Positions 18,571 to 27,176 of a stretch of DNA of 64,000 bases are shown here, one piece after another. This DNA is from GAS188 sp035949255. GTDB lineage: Bacteria > Pseudomonadota > Alphaproteobacteria > Rhizobiales > Beijerinckiaceae. Position numbers and translations under genes: made by a program. The notes beneath the pieces were generated by a model. That model had not been told where the DNA came from. It saw nothing but the letters and a program-made list of their open reading frames with translations, and searched no databases. The DNA lies in the NCBI GenBank assembly GCA_035949255.1, contig DASZIL010000151.1, positions 23,182-87,181 of the forward strand. Reading direction: 5' to 3'. Positions within the stretch are counted from its first letter, which is position 1; every line of letters begins with the position of its first letter.

Positions 18571-18928
18571 AGGCGGCGAGAAGCTTTTGCACTTCCGTCA
18601 CGAGATCGCGCAAATGGAAGGGCTTCGAGAGCACCTTCGCATCCTTGGGCGCGTGGTTGTCGGGATTGAGCGCGACCGCGGCAAAACCGGTGATGAACAT
18701 GACCTTCATGTCCGGGTCGAGCTCCGTCGCCTTGCGGGCGAGCTCGATGCCGTCCATCTCCGGCATCACGATATCGGTGAGGAGGAGCTCGAACGGCTCC
18801 TCGCGCAGCCGGTCATAGGCCGAGCGGCCATTATCGTAGGACACGACCTCATAACCTGCGTTTTCGAGCGCCCGCACCAGAAAGCGACGCATGTCGTTGT
18901 CGTCTTCCGCGAGAATGATCTTATGCAT
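18569..18928 (-). CDS. cpdR: CpdR single-domain response regulator
   Basis: Cell-cycle regulator of 119 residues. In Caulobacter CpdR, when unphosphorylated, primes ClpXP for degradation of substrates such as CtrA-pathway proteins. The receiver domain shows the acidic pair in ILAEDDNDMRRFLVRAL, the phospho-acceptor Asp in LLLTDIVMPEMDG, Thr in MFITGFAA and Lys in VLSKPF. The stretch TGFAAVALNPDNHAPKDAKV is typical of CpdR rather than of other CheY-like proteins. ATG 18928 gives the usual length. It stands alone; a composite palindrome follows its stop. Confidence 0.95.
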   Translation of the reverse strand: MHKIILAEDDNDMRRFLVRALENAGYEVVSYDNGRSAYDRLREEPFELLLTDIVMPEMDGIELARKATELDPDMKVMFITGFAAVALNPDNHAPKDAKVLSKPFHLRDLVTEVQKLLAA

Positions 18929-19100
18929 GTCGGTGGGGCTCGGTCGCAGGTCGGCTCTCACAAATCATAAGCCATGGCCCACGTAAAGGACTCATGAAAT
19001 TTCCGCGAAGCTCGTTGAATGAACGATGGACAAGCGGCGCGATGCGCAGCAAACTCCTAGCCCCTGACGAGACGAGCTGCGGGAGCCCGAAATCCGAAAG

Positions 19101-19979
19101 ATGACCGCGCGGACCCACGAACCTGCCTTTGAGATCGTTGAGCCGAAAGAGCTCGTCTGTCCGATCGTCTTCTCATCTCCCCATTCCGGCCGATTTTATC
19201 CCGAACCCTTCCTGAGCGCCGCGCGCCTCACCCCTTTCGAGCTGCGCCGCTCGGAAGATGCTTTCGTCGATCTCCTCCTCAAGCCCGCGGCCGAGAGCGG
19301 GGTTCCGCTCATCCATGCCCGTTATCCGCGTGCCTATCTCGACGTCAACCGCGAACCCTATGAGCTCGACCCCCGCCTGCTCGAAGGTCCGATCCCTGGT
19401 TTCGCCAACACGCGGTCGATGCGCGTGGCGGCCGGCCTCGGCGCCATTCCGCGAATCGTCGCCGATGGCCAGGACATCTACCGGCGACGTTTGCCCGTCA
19501 CCGAGGCTTTCGAGCGCATCGAGGCCCTGCATAAACCTTTCCACACCGGACTGCGGCGGCTCCTTCAGCGCGCGCGAACCCGTTTCGGCATCGCCCTTTT
19601 GGTCGATTGGCATTCGATGCCTTCAGGAGAGGCCTCGGGAGGTCGAACTACCCCCGACTTCGTCCTCGGCGACCGATTTGCGACGAGCTGCACACCGCAA
19701 ATCGTCGATGCGGTCGAGGCGCTGTTGCGGCGCAAGGGGTTTACCGTCTCGCGCAACAAACCTTACGCGGGCGGTTACATCACGGAAAGCTACGGCCATC
19801 CGGCACAAGGCACGCATGCGCTGCAGATTGAAGCATGCCGCGCTCTCTACATGGACGAGCGGACCTTGATCCCGACCGCGAAGTTCAAAGGCCTTTCGCA
19901 GCATTTCGTCGATATCGCCAATCTCTTGCGCGACACCATGCTCGGACCCGAACGAGCCGCCAGGATCGCCGCTGAATGA
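19101..19979 (+). CDS. N-formylglutamate amidohydrolase family protein
   Basis: Zinc-type hydrolase of 292 residues. The family cleaves N-formyl-L-glutamate to glutamate and formate in histidine degradation. Visible features are SSPHSGRFYPEPFL near the start, the YLDVNREPYELDP block, a LVDWHSMPS metal-site segment and ITESYGHPAQGTHALQIE near 230. No hut genes are next to it, so a role outside histidine use is possible. ATG 19101 follows GAAAG at weak spacing. Confidence 0.85.
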   Translation: MTARTHEPAFEIVEPKELVCPIVFSSPHSGRFYPEPFLSAARLTPFELRRSEDAFVDLLLKPAAESGVPLIHARYPRAYLDVNREPYELDPRLLEGPIPGFANTRSMRVAAGLGAIPRIVADGQDIYRRRLPVTEAFERIEALHKPFHTGLRRLLQRARTRFGIALLVDWHSMPSGEASGGRTTPDFVLGDRFATSCTPQIVDAVEALLRRKGFTVSRNKPYAGGYITESYGHPAQGTHALQIEACRALYMDERTLIPTAKFKGLSQHFVDIANLLRDTMLGPERAARIAAE

Positions 19980-20020
19980 CAAAATGCGGCGTCGGGGCAC
20001 CTGATAGATGCCGTCGAGCC

Positions 20021-20107
20021 AAAAAAGAGGCCGCCAAGCGAGCTTGGCGGCCCAAGTCTAGGGAGGAAACGCCCAAGGAGGGCAGCAACCCGAGAAATCA
20101 GGTTGCG
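20021..20107 (-). ncRNA. mmgR: mmgR/suhB-family (alpha-r8) small RNA
   Basis: On the minus strand, reading 20107 to 20021: a first hairpin (GCAACC with GGTTGC, 20106-20085), a small GCCC/GGGC hairpin (20083-20071), the exact ten-base core TTTCCTCCCT (20069-20060), then a perfect ten-base-pair terminator stem (20052-20029, loop CTCG) followed by TCTTTTTT. The core decamer and three-hairpin order are the hallmark of mmgR, the alphaproteobacterial sRNA that limits polyhydroxybutyrate granule formation in Sinorhizobium. The length, about 86 nt, fits. Its alternative name suhB comes from an inositol monophosphatase neighbour, and such a gene lies beside it here. Identification is from memory of the family, not from a covariance search. 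Confidence 0.85.
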
Positions 20108-20113
20108 ATGCAC

Positions 20114-20142
20114 AAGTTAATCGTTGCGTCGCACAAAATCAA
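20114..20142 (-). promoter_or_regulatory. probable promoter of the mmgR-type sRNA
   Basis: On the minus strand TTGATT (20142-20137) and TAACTT (20119-20114) are separated by 17 bases. The -10-like box lies seven bases before the predicted 5' end near 20107. Spacing and position fit a housekeeping sigma promoter. Confidence 0.6.
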
Positions 20143-20330
20143 GGGACGCGGCAATTTTTCCAGCACCGGCGGCCGAAACTCATAACTCCTTGAAGCAACG
20201 AGCGGTTTTCCCCGCTTTTTCGGGGCAGAGGACAGACGTGCGCCGGAGGTCTTGTGGAAAACAGCCAAAGGCGGCATCACGCTTGAGGCTCGGCGCTTGC
20301 GGCGAGAAGATCCGTCAAAGGTAAGTGTTC

Positions 20331-21113
20331 ATGACTGCGGTCGATTTCGCCTCCTTCGTCGAAACCCTCGCCACCCATTCGGGCGATGCCATCTTGCCCT
20401 TCTTCCGCACCAGCCTCGCCGCTCTCGACAAATCGGCCGATGGGGCATTTGACCCCGTGACCGAGGCGGATCGTGCCGGTGAAGTCGCCATGCGGCGCTT
20501 GATCAACGCGAATTTTCCTTCCCATGGCATCATCGGAGAAGAATTCGGCGCCGAGCGGCGCGAGGCCGAATATGTCTGGGTTCTCGATCCGATCGATGGC
20601 ACCAAGGCCTTCATCTGCGGCCTTCCGATCTGGGGGACCTTGATCGGCCTCACCCATAAGGGCCGTCCGGTCTACGGGATGATGAACCAGCCTTTCTCGC
20701 GCGAGCGCTTCAGCGGCGACGGGAAGGCCGCGCGCTATGAGGGGCCGGCGGGCCGGCGCACGCTGCGCGTGCGCTCCTGCCCGAGTGTCGCCGAGGCCGT
20801 GATCTCGACCACGCATCCGGGCATGATGGCGCCTGCCGAAAGGCAGCGCTACGACCGCCTCGAGACGCGTGCCAAGCTCTCGCGCTATGGCGGAGATTGC
20901 TATGCTTACGCCATGCTGGCGGCCGGCCATATCGATCTCGTGGTCGAAGCGGGGCTCAATCCTTATGACATCGTCGCCATCATCCCCATCGTGCAAGGTG
21001 CCGGGGGTGTGATCACGTCCTGGAGCGGAGAGGATGCCTCGGGCGGAGGCGCCATCATCGCCGCGGGCGACAAGCGCGTGCATGAGGAGGCGCTCGCCAT
21101 CCTCAACTCTTAG
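20331..21113 (+). CDS. hisN: inositol monophosphatase-family phosphatase, HisN-type histidinol-phosphatase
   Basis: Mg-dependent phosphatase of 260 residues. Metal-site motifs are PVTEADRAGE, IIGEEFG, VLDPIDGTKAFICGLP (the WxxDPxDGT-type site) and the late GLNPYDIVAIIPIVQGAGG. The TKAFICGLPIWG and C-terminal pattern fit the HisN branch that dephosphorylates histidinol-phosphate, though other IMPase substrates are possible. ATG 20331 is preferred to GTG 20325 because of AAAGGTAAG upstream. It lies next to the mmgR-type RNA. The stop codon merges with the first arm of a composite palindrome. Confidence 0.82.
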   Translation: MTAVDFASFVETLATHSGDAILPFFRTSLAALDKSADGAFDPVTEADRAGEVAMRRLINANFPSHGIIGEEFGAERREAEYVWVLDPIDGTKAFICGLPIWGTLIGLTHKGRPVYGMMNQPFSRERFSGDGKAARYEGPAGRRTLRVRSCPSVAEAVISTTHPGMMAPAERQRYDRLETRAKLSRYGGDCYAYAMLAAGHIDLVVEAGLNPYDIVAIIPIVQGAGGVITSWSGEDASGGGAIIAAGDKRVHEEALAILNS

Positions 21114-21214
21114 AGCATGATGGCCTTAAGTGGAATCGCCATCATGCTCTAAGTTATTAGTGAAGCATAATCTTTTCGGAAAAATGGGTTTCCATTTTTC
21201 CGGATCATGCTCTG
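21112..21214. repeat. composite palindromic repeat, copy 2 (R1 + R2)
   Basis: R1 arms AGAGCATGATGGC (21112-21124) and GCCATCATGCTCT (21138-21150) are fully complementary. R2 follows at 21162-21213 and is nearly identical to copy 1 at 18.5 kb, including the spacer AAGTTATTAGTG. It sits between convergent hisN and the hydrolase gene and begins on the hisN stop codon. Confidence 0.88.
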
Positions 21215-21227
21215 AGGCCGCGCACCG

Positions 21228-22214
21228 TCACACCGAGACGGTCGTCGTCTCCGTCTCCTGGGATGAAAGCTCGCCGCCAGGGAGGAAGGCATCGATCGCG
21301 GCGAGCGCCTGGTCGCGAAAGAAATCGCTTTCCATCAGCAATTCATGGCGTGCGCCGACGATGACGATGGCCGAACCCGTCTTCAGCCGCGATGCGAAGC
21401 GCTCCGTGGCTTGCATGGAAACCACGCGCTCATCACCGCTCGCGACGACGAGGAGTGGCGTCGCGATCCGGCGGGGAAAATTCGGATCCGAGAGAGCGCG
21501 CATCATATGGCAGGCGGAAGCGGTCCAATCGACGGTCGGAGCGCCGACCCCGAGATCGGGCGCGACAGACAGGATTGCCGCATTGCGCTCATAACGGGCG
21601 CGATCCGTGGACAGGCGATTGTTCTCGAAGGGCATTGAAATGATCGAGGCAGATCCGCCGCCCGGAATGAAGCAGCGCCCCAAGCCGAAGCCTGAAAGCG
21701 TGGTGGCGAGCGCGGCCGTATACTGAGGCGCGATTGTCGGCGAGAAGCCGATCATCGGTGAGGTCAGCGCGGCGCGCAGTGCCGGCGTTTGCCCGCGTCC
21801 GAGGCGCGCCAGAAATACCGCCGCGCCCATGGAATGAGCGACGACGAACCAGGGCTTGGGGCTCGACCCCGCCCCCATCTCGGCGAAGACCGCATCGAGA
21901 TCGAGGTAATAATCCGAGATTCGGCGCACATGCCCTTTCCTCGGATTGCGCAGCAGCCGCTCCGATCCCCCCTGCCCTCGCCAATCGAAGCTGATGACGT
22001 CGAAGCCGCGCGCACGGAAATGGCCGACCGTCTCGAAATATTTCTCGATGAATTCGGCGCGGCCTTGCAGGAGAAGCACCGTGCCTTGAATCGGCATCGC
22101 GGATGTCGGCCATTGCGCGACACGAAGCGCAACGCCATCCGCGGTGCGGATGCTGAGGCATTTCGCCTGCGCGGGGACGGGGTTATCGGGCGTGCCGACA
22201 AGATCGTTTCTCAT
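21228..22214 (-). CDS. alpha/beta hydrolase, lysophospholipase (monoacylglycerol lipase) type
   Basis: Serine hydrolase of 328 residues from ATG 22214 (an in-frame TTG at 22283 would add 23 residues). The fold is shown by GTVLLLQGRAEFIEKYFETV, the oxyanion-side FDWRGQGGS, and the nucleophile elbow VVAHSMGAAV. A late acid/His pair is likely in VVASGDERVVS and GARHELLMESD. These fit the PldB-like 'serine aminopeptidase S33' hydrolases. It probably acts on lysolipids or monoacylglycerols; the substrate is not certain. Confidence 0.87.
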   Translation of the reverse strand: MRNDLVGTPDNPVPAQAKCLSIRTADGVALRVAQWPTSAMPIQGTVLLLQGRAEFIEKYFETVGHFRARGFDVISFDWRGQGGSERLLRNPRKGHVRRISDYYLDLDAVFAEMGAGSSPKPWFVVAHSMGAAVFLARLGRGQTPALRAALTSPMIGFSPTIAPQYTAALATTLSGFGLGRCFIPGGGSASIISMPFENNRLSTDRARYERNAAILSVAPDLGVGAPTVDWTASACHMMRALSDPNFPRRIATPLLVVASGDERVVSMQATERFASRLKTGSAIVIVGARHELLMESDFFRDQALAAIDAFLPGGELSSQETETTTVSV

Positions 22215-22298
22215 TGAAGCGAGCCCAGCGATAAACCTCGACAAAATTAGGCCGAAGCCCGGTCCGAGGCAAAGCCTGGACAAGCCCGAGCGCGAGCC

Positions 22299-23240
22299 TC
22301 AGAGCTTGCGCCGGCCGAAATCGGGCTCCGCCGTTTCCTGCCCTTGGCTCACGATGCCGCGCCTTATGGCGCGCGTGCGCGAGAAGAGATCGAAAAGCTT
22401 GTCTCCCTCCCCCCAGCGGATGGCGCGCGCGAGCGCCGAAAGATCCTCGTTGAAGCGCGCCAACACCTCGAGGACGGCATCCTTGTTGTGCAAGAACACG
22501 TCGCGCCACATCGTGGGGTCGGACGCCGCGATGCGCGTGAAGTCGCGAAATCCGCCGGCCGAGAATTTGATCACCTCGGATTGGGTGACGGATTGAAGGT
22601 CATCGGCAGTGCCGACGATATTATAGGCGATGAGATGGGGCAGATGGCTCGTCACCGCGAGCACAAGATCGTGGTGATCGGCGGACATGATCTCGACGTT
22701 CGAGCCCATGCCCTCCCAGAAGGCCTGAATTCGGGCAACCGCATCGTCGTCCGTGCCTTCAGGCGGCGTCAAAATGCACCAGCGGTTGACGAAGAGCGAA
22801 GGAAAGCCCGCGGCGGGCCCTGAATTCTCGGTCCCGGCAACCGGATGAGCAGGCACGAAACGGGCGTGCGCGGGCAGATGCTCGAGCACCGATTTGATGA
22901 CGGCGCTCTTCACTGAGCCGACGTCCGTCACGATCGCCCCCTGTCGAAGGTGAGGCGCGATCTCCGCGGCGACCGCGCCGCAGGCGCCGACTGGCACGCA
23001 GATGACCACCGCATCGGCGTCGCGAACGCTCTCGGCAAAGCTCGAGGCGATCTCGTCGCCGAGGCGGAGCGATGCCGCCTCGCGGCGGACCTCCTCGGAG
23101 ATGTCGAAGAGCACGACGCGCCGCGCGAGCGCAAACCGGCGAGCCGCCAGCGCGATCGAGGAGCCGATGAGCCCGATGCCGACGATTGCTACTCGGTCGA
23201 AAGGCAAGGCTTCGCCAGGTTGGCGCAAAGCTTCAGCCAC
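22299..23240 (-). CDS. tyrA: prephenate/arogenate dehydrogenase
   Basis: NAD(P)-dependent enzyme of tyrosine synthesis, 313 residues. The Rossmann motif is VAIVGIGLIGSSIALAARR; VTDVGSVKSAVI, HPVAGTENSGP and the C-terminal helical domain (FRDFTRIAASDPTMWRDVF) are family features. It starts at GTG 23240 and overlaps the end of hisC by eight bases. The hisC-tyrA pair lets one aminotransferase gene serve histidine and aromatic amino acid synthesis. Confidence 0.92.
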   Translation of the reverse strand: MAEALRQPGEALPFDRVAIVGIGLIGSSIALAARRFALARRVVLFDISEEVRREAASLRLGDEIASSFAESVRDADAVVICVPVGACGAVAAEIAPHLRQGAIVTDVGSVKSAVIKSVLEHLPAHARFVPAHPVAGTENSGPAAGFPSLFVNRWCILTPPEGTDDDAVARIQAFWEGMGSNVEIMSADHHDLVLAVTSHLPHLIAYNIVGTADDLQSVTQSEVIKFSAGGFRDFTRIAASDPTMWRDVFLHNKDAVLEVLARFNEDLSALARAIRWGEGDKLFDLFSRTRAIRRGIVSQGQETAEPDFGRRKL

Positions 23241-24354
23241 GGGCCGGCGCGGCCCCGCGAAGGAACTTCTCGAGCGTCGCCACCACCTTGTGATTGGCTT
23301 CCTCCGAACCGATGGTCAAGCGCAGCGCGTTCGGCAGGTTATACGCGCCGAGCGTGCGCAAGATGAGCCCGTGCCGCGCGAGATAGGCATCGGCATCCTT
23401 GGCGGTCTTGCCTGGCTCCGTCGCGAAATGGATCAGCAGGAAATTGCCGACGCTCGGCGTGACCGTGAGCCCGAGCGCCGTGATCTTCGAGGTGAGCCAG
23501 GCGAGCCAGCGATCATTATGCGCGAGCGCGGCCGCGATATGGGCATCATCCGTTATGGCCGCGGCGCCGGCAGCGATCGCGGCGCCGTTCACATTGAAGG
23601 CGCTGCGGATGCGGTTGAGCGCATCCACGACATGGGCTGGCCCGTAAAGCCAGCCGATACGCAGATTGGCGAGGCCGAAAATCTTCGAGAAGGTGCGCGT
23701 CATCACCACATTGTCGCTCGTCGAGACGAGCTCGAGGCCCGAAGCATAATCATTGCGCCGCACATACTCGGCATAAGCCGCGTCGAGCACGAGGAGGACA
23801 TGCGGGGGCAGGCCCGCGTGCAATCGCTTGACCTCGCTGAAGGCAATATAGGTCCCGGTCGGGTTGTTCGGATTGGCAAGGAAGACGATTCTGGTGCGCA
23901 GCGTGACAGCCTTGAGGAGAGCGTCGACATCCGTCTGGAAATCGCGCTCCTTGGCGATGACCGGCTTGCCTCCCGCGGCACGGATCGCGATGGGGTAGAC
24001 AAGGAAGCCGTATTCGCTCATCACCCCCTCGTCACCAGGCCCGATATAGGCGTTGGCGAGAAGGCTCAACAGCTCGTCTGACCCCGAGCCGCACAGGATG
24101 CGCTCCGCATCGAGGCCGTATTTCGCCGCGATCGCCTCGCGCAGCTTCGTCGAAAGGCCGTCGGGGTAGAACTCGAGCCCTTGCACCGCCGCTTTGAAGG
24201 CCTCGATCGCCTTCGGCGAAGGACCGAGCGGGGTCTCGTTCGAGGAGAGCTTGTAGATCTTCTCGACGCCTTCGGCCGTGCTCTTGCCGGGCACATAGGC
24301 CTCGATGTCGAGCACGCCCGGGCGGGGCTGAGGGCGAGACGAGGCGGCAAGCAT
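23233..24354 (-). CDS. hisC: histidinol-phosphate aminotransferase
   Basis: PLP enzyme of 373 residues that transaminates imidazole acetol-phosphate and, in this neighbourhood, probably also phenylpyruvate or prephenate. Family features are YKLSSNETPLGPSPKAIEA, GSGSDELL, ANPNNPTGTY, the PLP-binding lysine in TRTFSKIFGLANLRIGW, and RLTIGSEEAN near the end. It is the first gene of the hisC-tyrA unit; the 415-base gap upstream holds a hairpin at 24513-24541. Confidence 0.93.
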   Translation of the reverse strand: MLAASSRPQPRPGVLDIEAYVPGKSTAEGVEKIYKLSSNETPLGPSPKAIEAFKAAVQGLEFYPDGLSTKLREAIAAKYGLDAERILCGSGSDELLSLLANAYIGPGDEGVMSEYGFLVYPIAIRAAGGKPVIAKERDFQTDVDALLKAVTLRTRIVFLANPNNPTGTYIAFSEVKRLHAGLPPHVLLVLDAAYAEYVRRNDYASGLELVSTSDNVVMTRTFSKIFGLANLRIGWLYGPAHVVDALNRIRSAFNVNGAAIAAGAAAITDDAHIAAALAHNDRWLAWLTSKITALGLTVTPSVGNFLLIHFATEPGKTAKDADAYLARHGLILRTLGAYNLPNALRLTIGSEEANHKVVATLEKFLRGAAPARG

Positions 24355-24512
24355 AAAGCAAATCCCACATGGCGGCGAAGCGTGGCGTTAAACACGCCTG
24401 TGCCGCTCAAGGTCAAGGCCAAAGCCTGTAATTCTCGCCGTCCACGGCTATCCATGGCCGCGTCCATGTCCGTCCGTGGCCCCGCGCCGCCGCTCCCTTC
24501 CATTCAGAGCCT

Positions 24513-24541
24513 CCCCATCCGGCCGCCGTCTCCGGATGGGG
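24513..24541. promoter_or_regulatory. perfect hairpin in the gap between hisC and the cytochrome gene
   Basis: CCCCATCCGG (24513-24522) pairs perfectly with CCGGATGGGG (24532-24541) around a nine-base loop. No T-tract follows on either strand, so it is not an obvious terminator. It lies in the 415-base gap between the divergently transcribed hisC (24354) and cytochrome b (24770) genes. The rest of this gap shows no gene. Confidence 0.5.
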
Positions 24542-24769
24542 TCGCCCATCCAAGCCTGCTGTAACGAATTGGGTTTTCGCCTGCGTATAGCCTTCCAAGA
24601 AATCCGTTCGAATGTGAAATTTTCGGCAAATTGGCGCGTGGCAAAAAACCGAATTGAGCGCTCCTCGAGGATATATGGATCATTCCAGGGACAGTAAGCG
24701 GGCACCGGCCGTCTTGCGGTCACAGGAACGCGCCATGCTCGTCCGCACACTCCAGAGCGGAGGAGAACC

Positions 24770-25459
24770 ATGACCTCCGAACCCGTCGAGCCGAGAAATG
24801 TCCTGGTCCATCCCGGCATGGTGCGCATCACCCATTGGATCAATGCGGCCGCCATCCTTATCATGATCGGCTCGGGCTGGCGCATCTACAACAACGTGCC
24901 GATCTTTCCCGCGATCGAATTTCCCCTTTGGGCGACGCTAGGGGGTGATCCCGATCTCACCTACGCCCGCAACAGCGATGTCGGCTTCTCGAACGCGCTG
25001 CTCTGGCATCTCGCGGGAATATGGCTTTTCACTGTGAACGGCCTGGTCTACCTCGTCTACGGCATCCTTTCGGGGCGACTCTTCCGCAAGCTCTTTCCGA
25101 TCCGCCCGCGAGAGGTCCGGGAGACGATTGTCGACGCGCTTCGCTTCAAGCTCGCCCATGATGACCTTACGATCTACAACGGCGTGCAAAAGCTTCTCTA
25201 TCTCGGCGTCATCGCGGCGATGATTCTTGCGGCGATCTCCGGCCTTTCACTCTGGAAGCCGGTGCAGTTCCAAGTCCTGATCACCCTCTTCCAGGGGTTC
25301 CAGGGGGCAAGGCTCGTGCATTTCCTATGCATGTCGGCGATCGTGCTCTTTCTCTTCGTGCATGTAACGCTCGCGCTCCTCGTCCCGCGCACGCTCGTGG
25401 CGATGCTCACGGGACGGATTCGCGCGCCTTCCCCGACTTCACTCGAACCGGCGGAGTGA
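24770..25459 (+). CDS. cytochrome b561/b6-like membrane subunit
   Basis: Membrane protein of 229 residues with four to five hydrophobic segments and histidines placed for two b-type haems (RITHWINAAAILIM, LLWHLAGIWLF, RLVHFLCMSAIV, LFLFVHVTLALLVP). It resembles the cytochrome b subunits of Ni/Fe-hydrogenase and thiosulfate/formate dehydrogenases. GGAGGAGAACC precedes the ATG. Four bases after its stop begins the molybdopterin enzyme, so the two should form an electron-transfer pair, analogous to MsrQ/MsrP (YedZ/YedY). Confidence 0.87.
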   Translation: MTSEPVEPRNVLVHPGMVRITHWINAAAILIMIGSGWRIYNNVPIFPAIEFPLWATLGGDPDLTYARNSDVGFSNALLWHLAGIWLFTVNGLVYLVYGILSGRLFRKLFPIRPREVRETIVDALRFKLAHDDLTIYNGVQKLLYLGVIAAMILAAISGLSLWKPVQFQVLITLFQGFQGARLVHFLCMSAIVLFLFVHVTLALLVPRTLVAMLTGRIRAPSPTSLEPAE

Positions 25460-25463
25460 AGCG

Positions 25464-26255
25464 ATGAGCAAGCGGTTCCTTTCACACTCCCTCTTTCGGC
25501 CCGCGCGAGGCGTCGATCAATCCGTGCTCGCCGAGAACGAGCCTCTCGTCCGATCTCTCGAGCGGCGCCTGTTCCTGCGTCAGGGCCTCAGCCTCGGCGC
25601 GCTGACCTTGCTTACCGGCTGCGACATCTCGAACAAGGAAAGCGTGCAGGCGGTGCTCAAGGGCTTTTCGCACTGGAACGACCGGGTGCAGGCGTGGCTC
25701 TTCGATCCGACGAAGCTCGCGCCGACTTTCTCGGAGGCCGAGGTGATGAAGCCGCCGCGCTTCAACGCCTTCTACAGCATCGACGAGGTGAAGCCGGTCG
25801 ATGCCGCGACGTGGAAGCTCGAGGTCGGCGGGCTCGTCAAGGACAAGCGGCCCTGGACGCTCGATCGCATCAACGCCCTGCCGAAAGTCTCACAGATCAC
25901 CCGTCATGTTTGTGTCGAGGGCTGGGACTATATCGGCAAATGGAGCGGTGTGGGTCTCAGTCGATTCCTGCAAACCATCGAGGCCGATCTCACGGCCAAA
26001 TACGTCGCTTTCGAATGCGCCGATGATTATTCGGGATCAATCGACATGGCGAGCGCCTTGCATCCGCAGACTCAGCTCACGACCCATTATGCCGATGAGC
26101 CGATCGGCGACCCCTATGGTTTCCCCTTGCGGCTTCGGGTTGCCACCAAGCTCGGTTTCAAGATGCCGAAATGGATCACCTCCATCGAGGTCACCAATGA
26201 ATATCCGGGCGGTTATTGGGAAGATCGCGACTACAACTGGTTTAGCGGATTATGA
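25464..26255 (+). CDS. molybdopterin-dependent oxidoreductase, sulfite oxidase/MsrP fold
   Basis: Protein of 263 residues. An N-terminal export signal RRLFLRQGLSLGALTLLTGC combines a twin-arginine start with a Cys after LTG, suggesting a Tat-exported lipoprotein. The sulfite-oxidase-type core has the likely molybdenum-ligand cysteine in ITRHVCVEGWDYIGKWSG, then CADDYSGSIDM and the C-terminal VTNEYPGGYWEDRDYNW. It would be periplasmic and exchange electrons with the adjacent cytochrome b. MsrP repairs methionine sulfoxide; whether this homologue does so is unknown. Confidence 0.87.
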   Translation: MSKRFLSHSLFRPARGVDQSVLAENEPLVRSLERRLFLRQGLSLGALTLLTGCDISNKESVQAVLKGFSHWNDRVQAWLFDPTKLAPTFSEAEVMKPPRFNAFYSIDEVKPVDAATWKLEVGGLVKDKRPWTLDRINALPKVSQITRHVCVEGWDYIGKWSGVGLSRFLQTIEADLTAKYVAFECADDYSGSIDMASALHPQTQLTTHYADEPIGDPYGFPLRLRVATKLGFKMPKWITSIEVTNEYPGGYWEDRDYNWFSGL

Positions 26256-26402
26256 AGTCTAATTCCGAGGAGCTCCGCCCGCTCATATCCCGCGGATTGC
26301 GAGAACAATCGGCCTGTGCGAAGTGCGGGAGGCTAAGATTCGCACCATGCCCATCTTGACACAAAATCCGAGCCGGGGCGCGCCGTACAGGGAAAGCCGT
26401 CT

Positions 26403-27176
26403 ATGAAGACCACCGCTGTCGACCCAAGCTCGCCTTGCGGCATTGCCGTCATGGCGAAAGCCTCCATCCCCGGCCGCACCAAGACGCGCCTCGTGCCGCC
26501 GCTCACCTTCGAGGAGGCTGCCGCTCTCAACACCGTCTTCCTCAAGGACGCCTTTGCCAATATCGCGGAAGCTTCGCGCGTCACGCCGATTCGCGGCTTT
26601 GCGGCCTATGGCTCCATCGGCGAGGAATCTTTCTTCGAAGATCTTGCCGAGACGCCGCCGGGCCTGATCCCGGCGGCGTTCCCGAATTTCGGCGAATGCC
26701 TTTTTGCCGGCATCGAAGGCGTGCTGGCGGCCGGTTGCTCCTCGGCCTGCGTGCTCAATGCCGACACGCCGGATTTGCCGACCGAACATCTCGTGAGTAT
26801 CGCGCGCGAGCTTGCCGGCGGCCGTGATCGGGTGGTGATCGGCCCGGCCGATGACGGCGGCTATTATATTCTCGGCATCGCGAGGCCCCATCGACGCCTG
26901 TTCGCCGACATCGACTGGAGCACGGAGCGGGTGTTCGCCCAGACGCTCGCACGCGCGAAGGAACTCCATCTCGAGGTCGTCACCTTGCCGATGTGGAGCG
27001 ATATCGACGATGCACAAACGCTTCGGCGCTTCGCGAGCCGCGGTGACGCCGCGAAGGGCGGAGCGCGACCCTTCGCGGCGCCCCATAGCCATGCGCATTT
27101 GCGAAAGAGGCTCCGCGCAAGCGACCTTGCCCGGCGCCTTGCGCCCGCTTCCGGCATCCAGGTCGACGCCGCGTGA
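26403..27176 (+). CDS. CofC/DUF2064-like transferase (TIGR04282 type)
   Basis: Soluble protein of 257 residues with a nucleotidyltransferase/GT-A fold. Features are IAVMAKASIPGRTKTRLVPPL at the start, VLNADTPDLPTEHL as the DxD-like site, and the highly conserved VIGPADDGGYYILG. The family is often found near radical SAM enzymes and a GT2 protein in arsenosugar-type or other small-molecule clusters. Here it opens a four-gene unit with a GT-C enzyme, a radical SAM protein and a GT2 enzyme. Its stop overlaps the next start as GTGA. The substrate is unknown. Confidence 0.85.
   Translation: MKTTAVDPSSPCGIAVMAKASIPGRTKTRLVPPLTFEEAAALNTVFLKDAFANIAEASRVTPIRGFAAYGSIGEESFFEDLAETPPGLIPAAFPNFGECLFAGIEGVLAAGCSSACVLNADTPDLPTEHLVSIARELAGGRDRVVIGPADDGGYYILGIARPHRRLFADIDWSTERVFAQTLARAKELHLEVVTLPMWSDIDDAQTLRRFASRGDAAKGGARPFAAPHSHAHLRKRLRASDLARRLAPASGIQVDAA

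Noticed and set aside
20029..20052. Terminator of the formylglutamate amidohydrolase on the plus strand
   Set aside because: The T-tract exists only on the minus strand, and the adjoining decamer core shows it ends the mmgR-type RNA.
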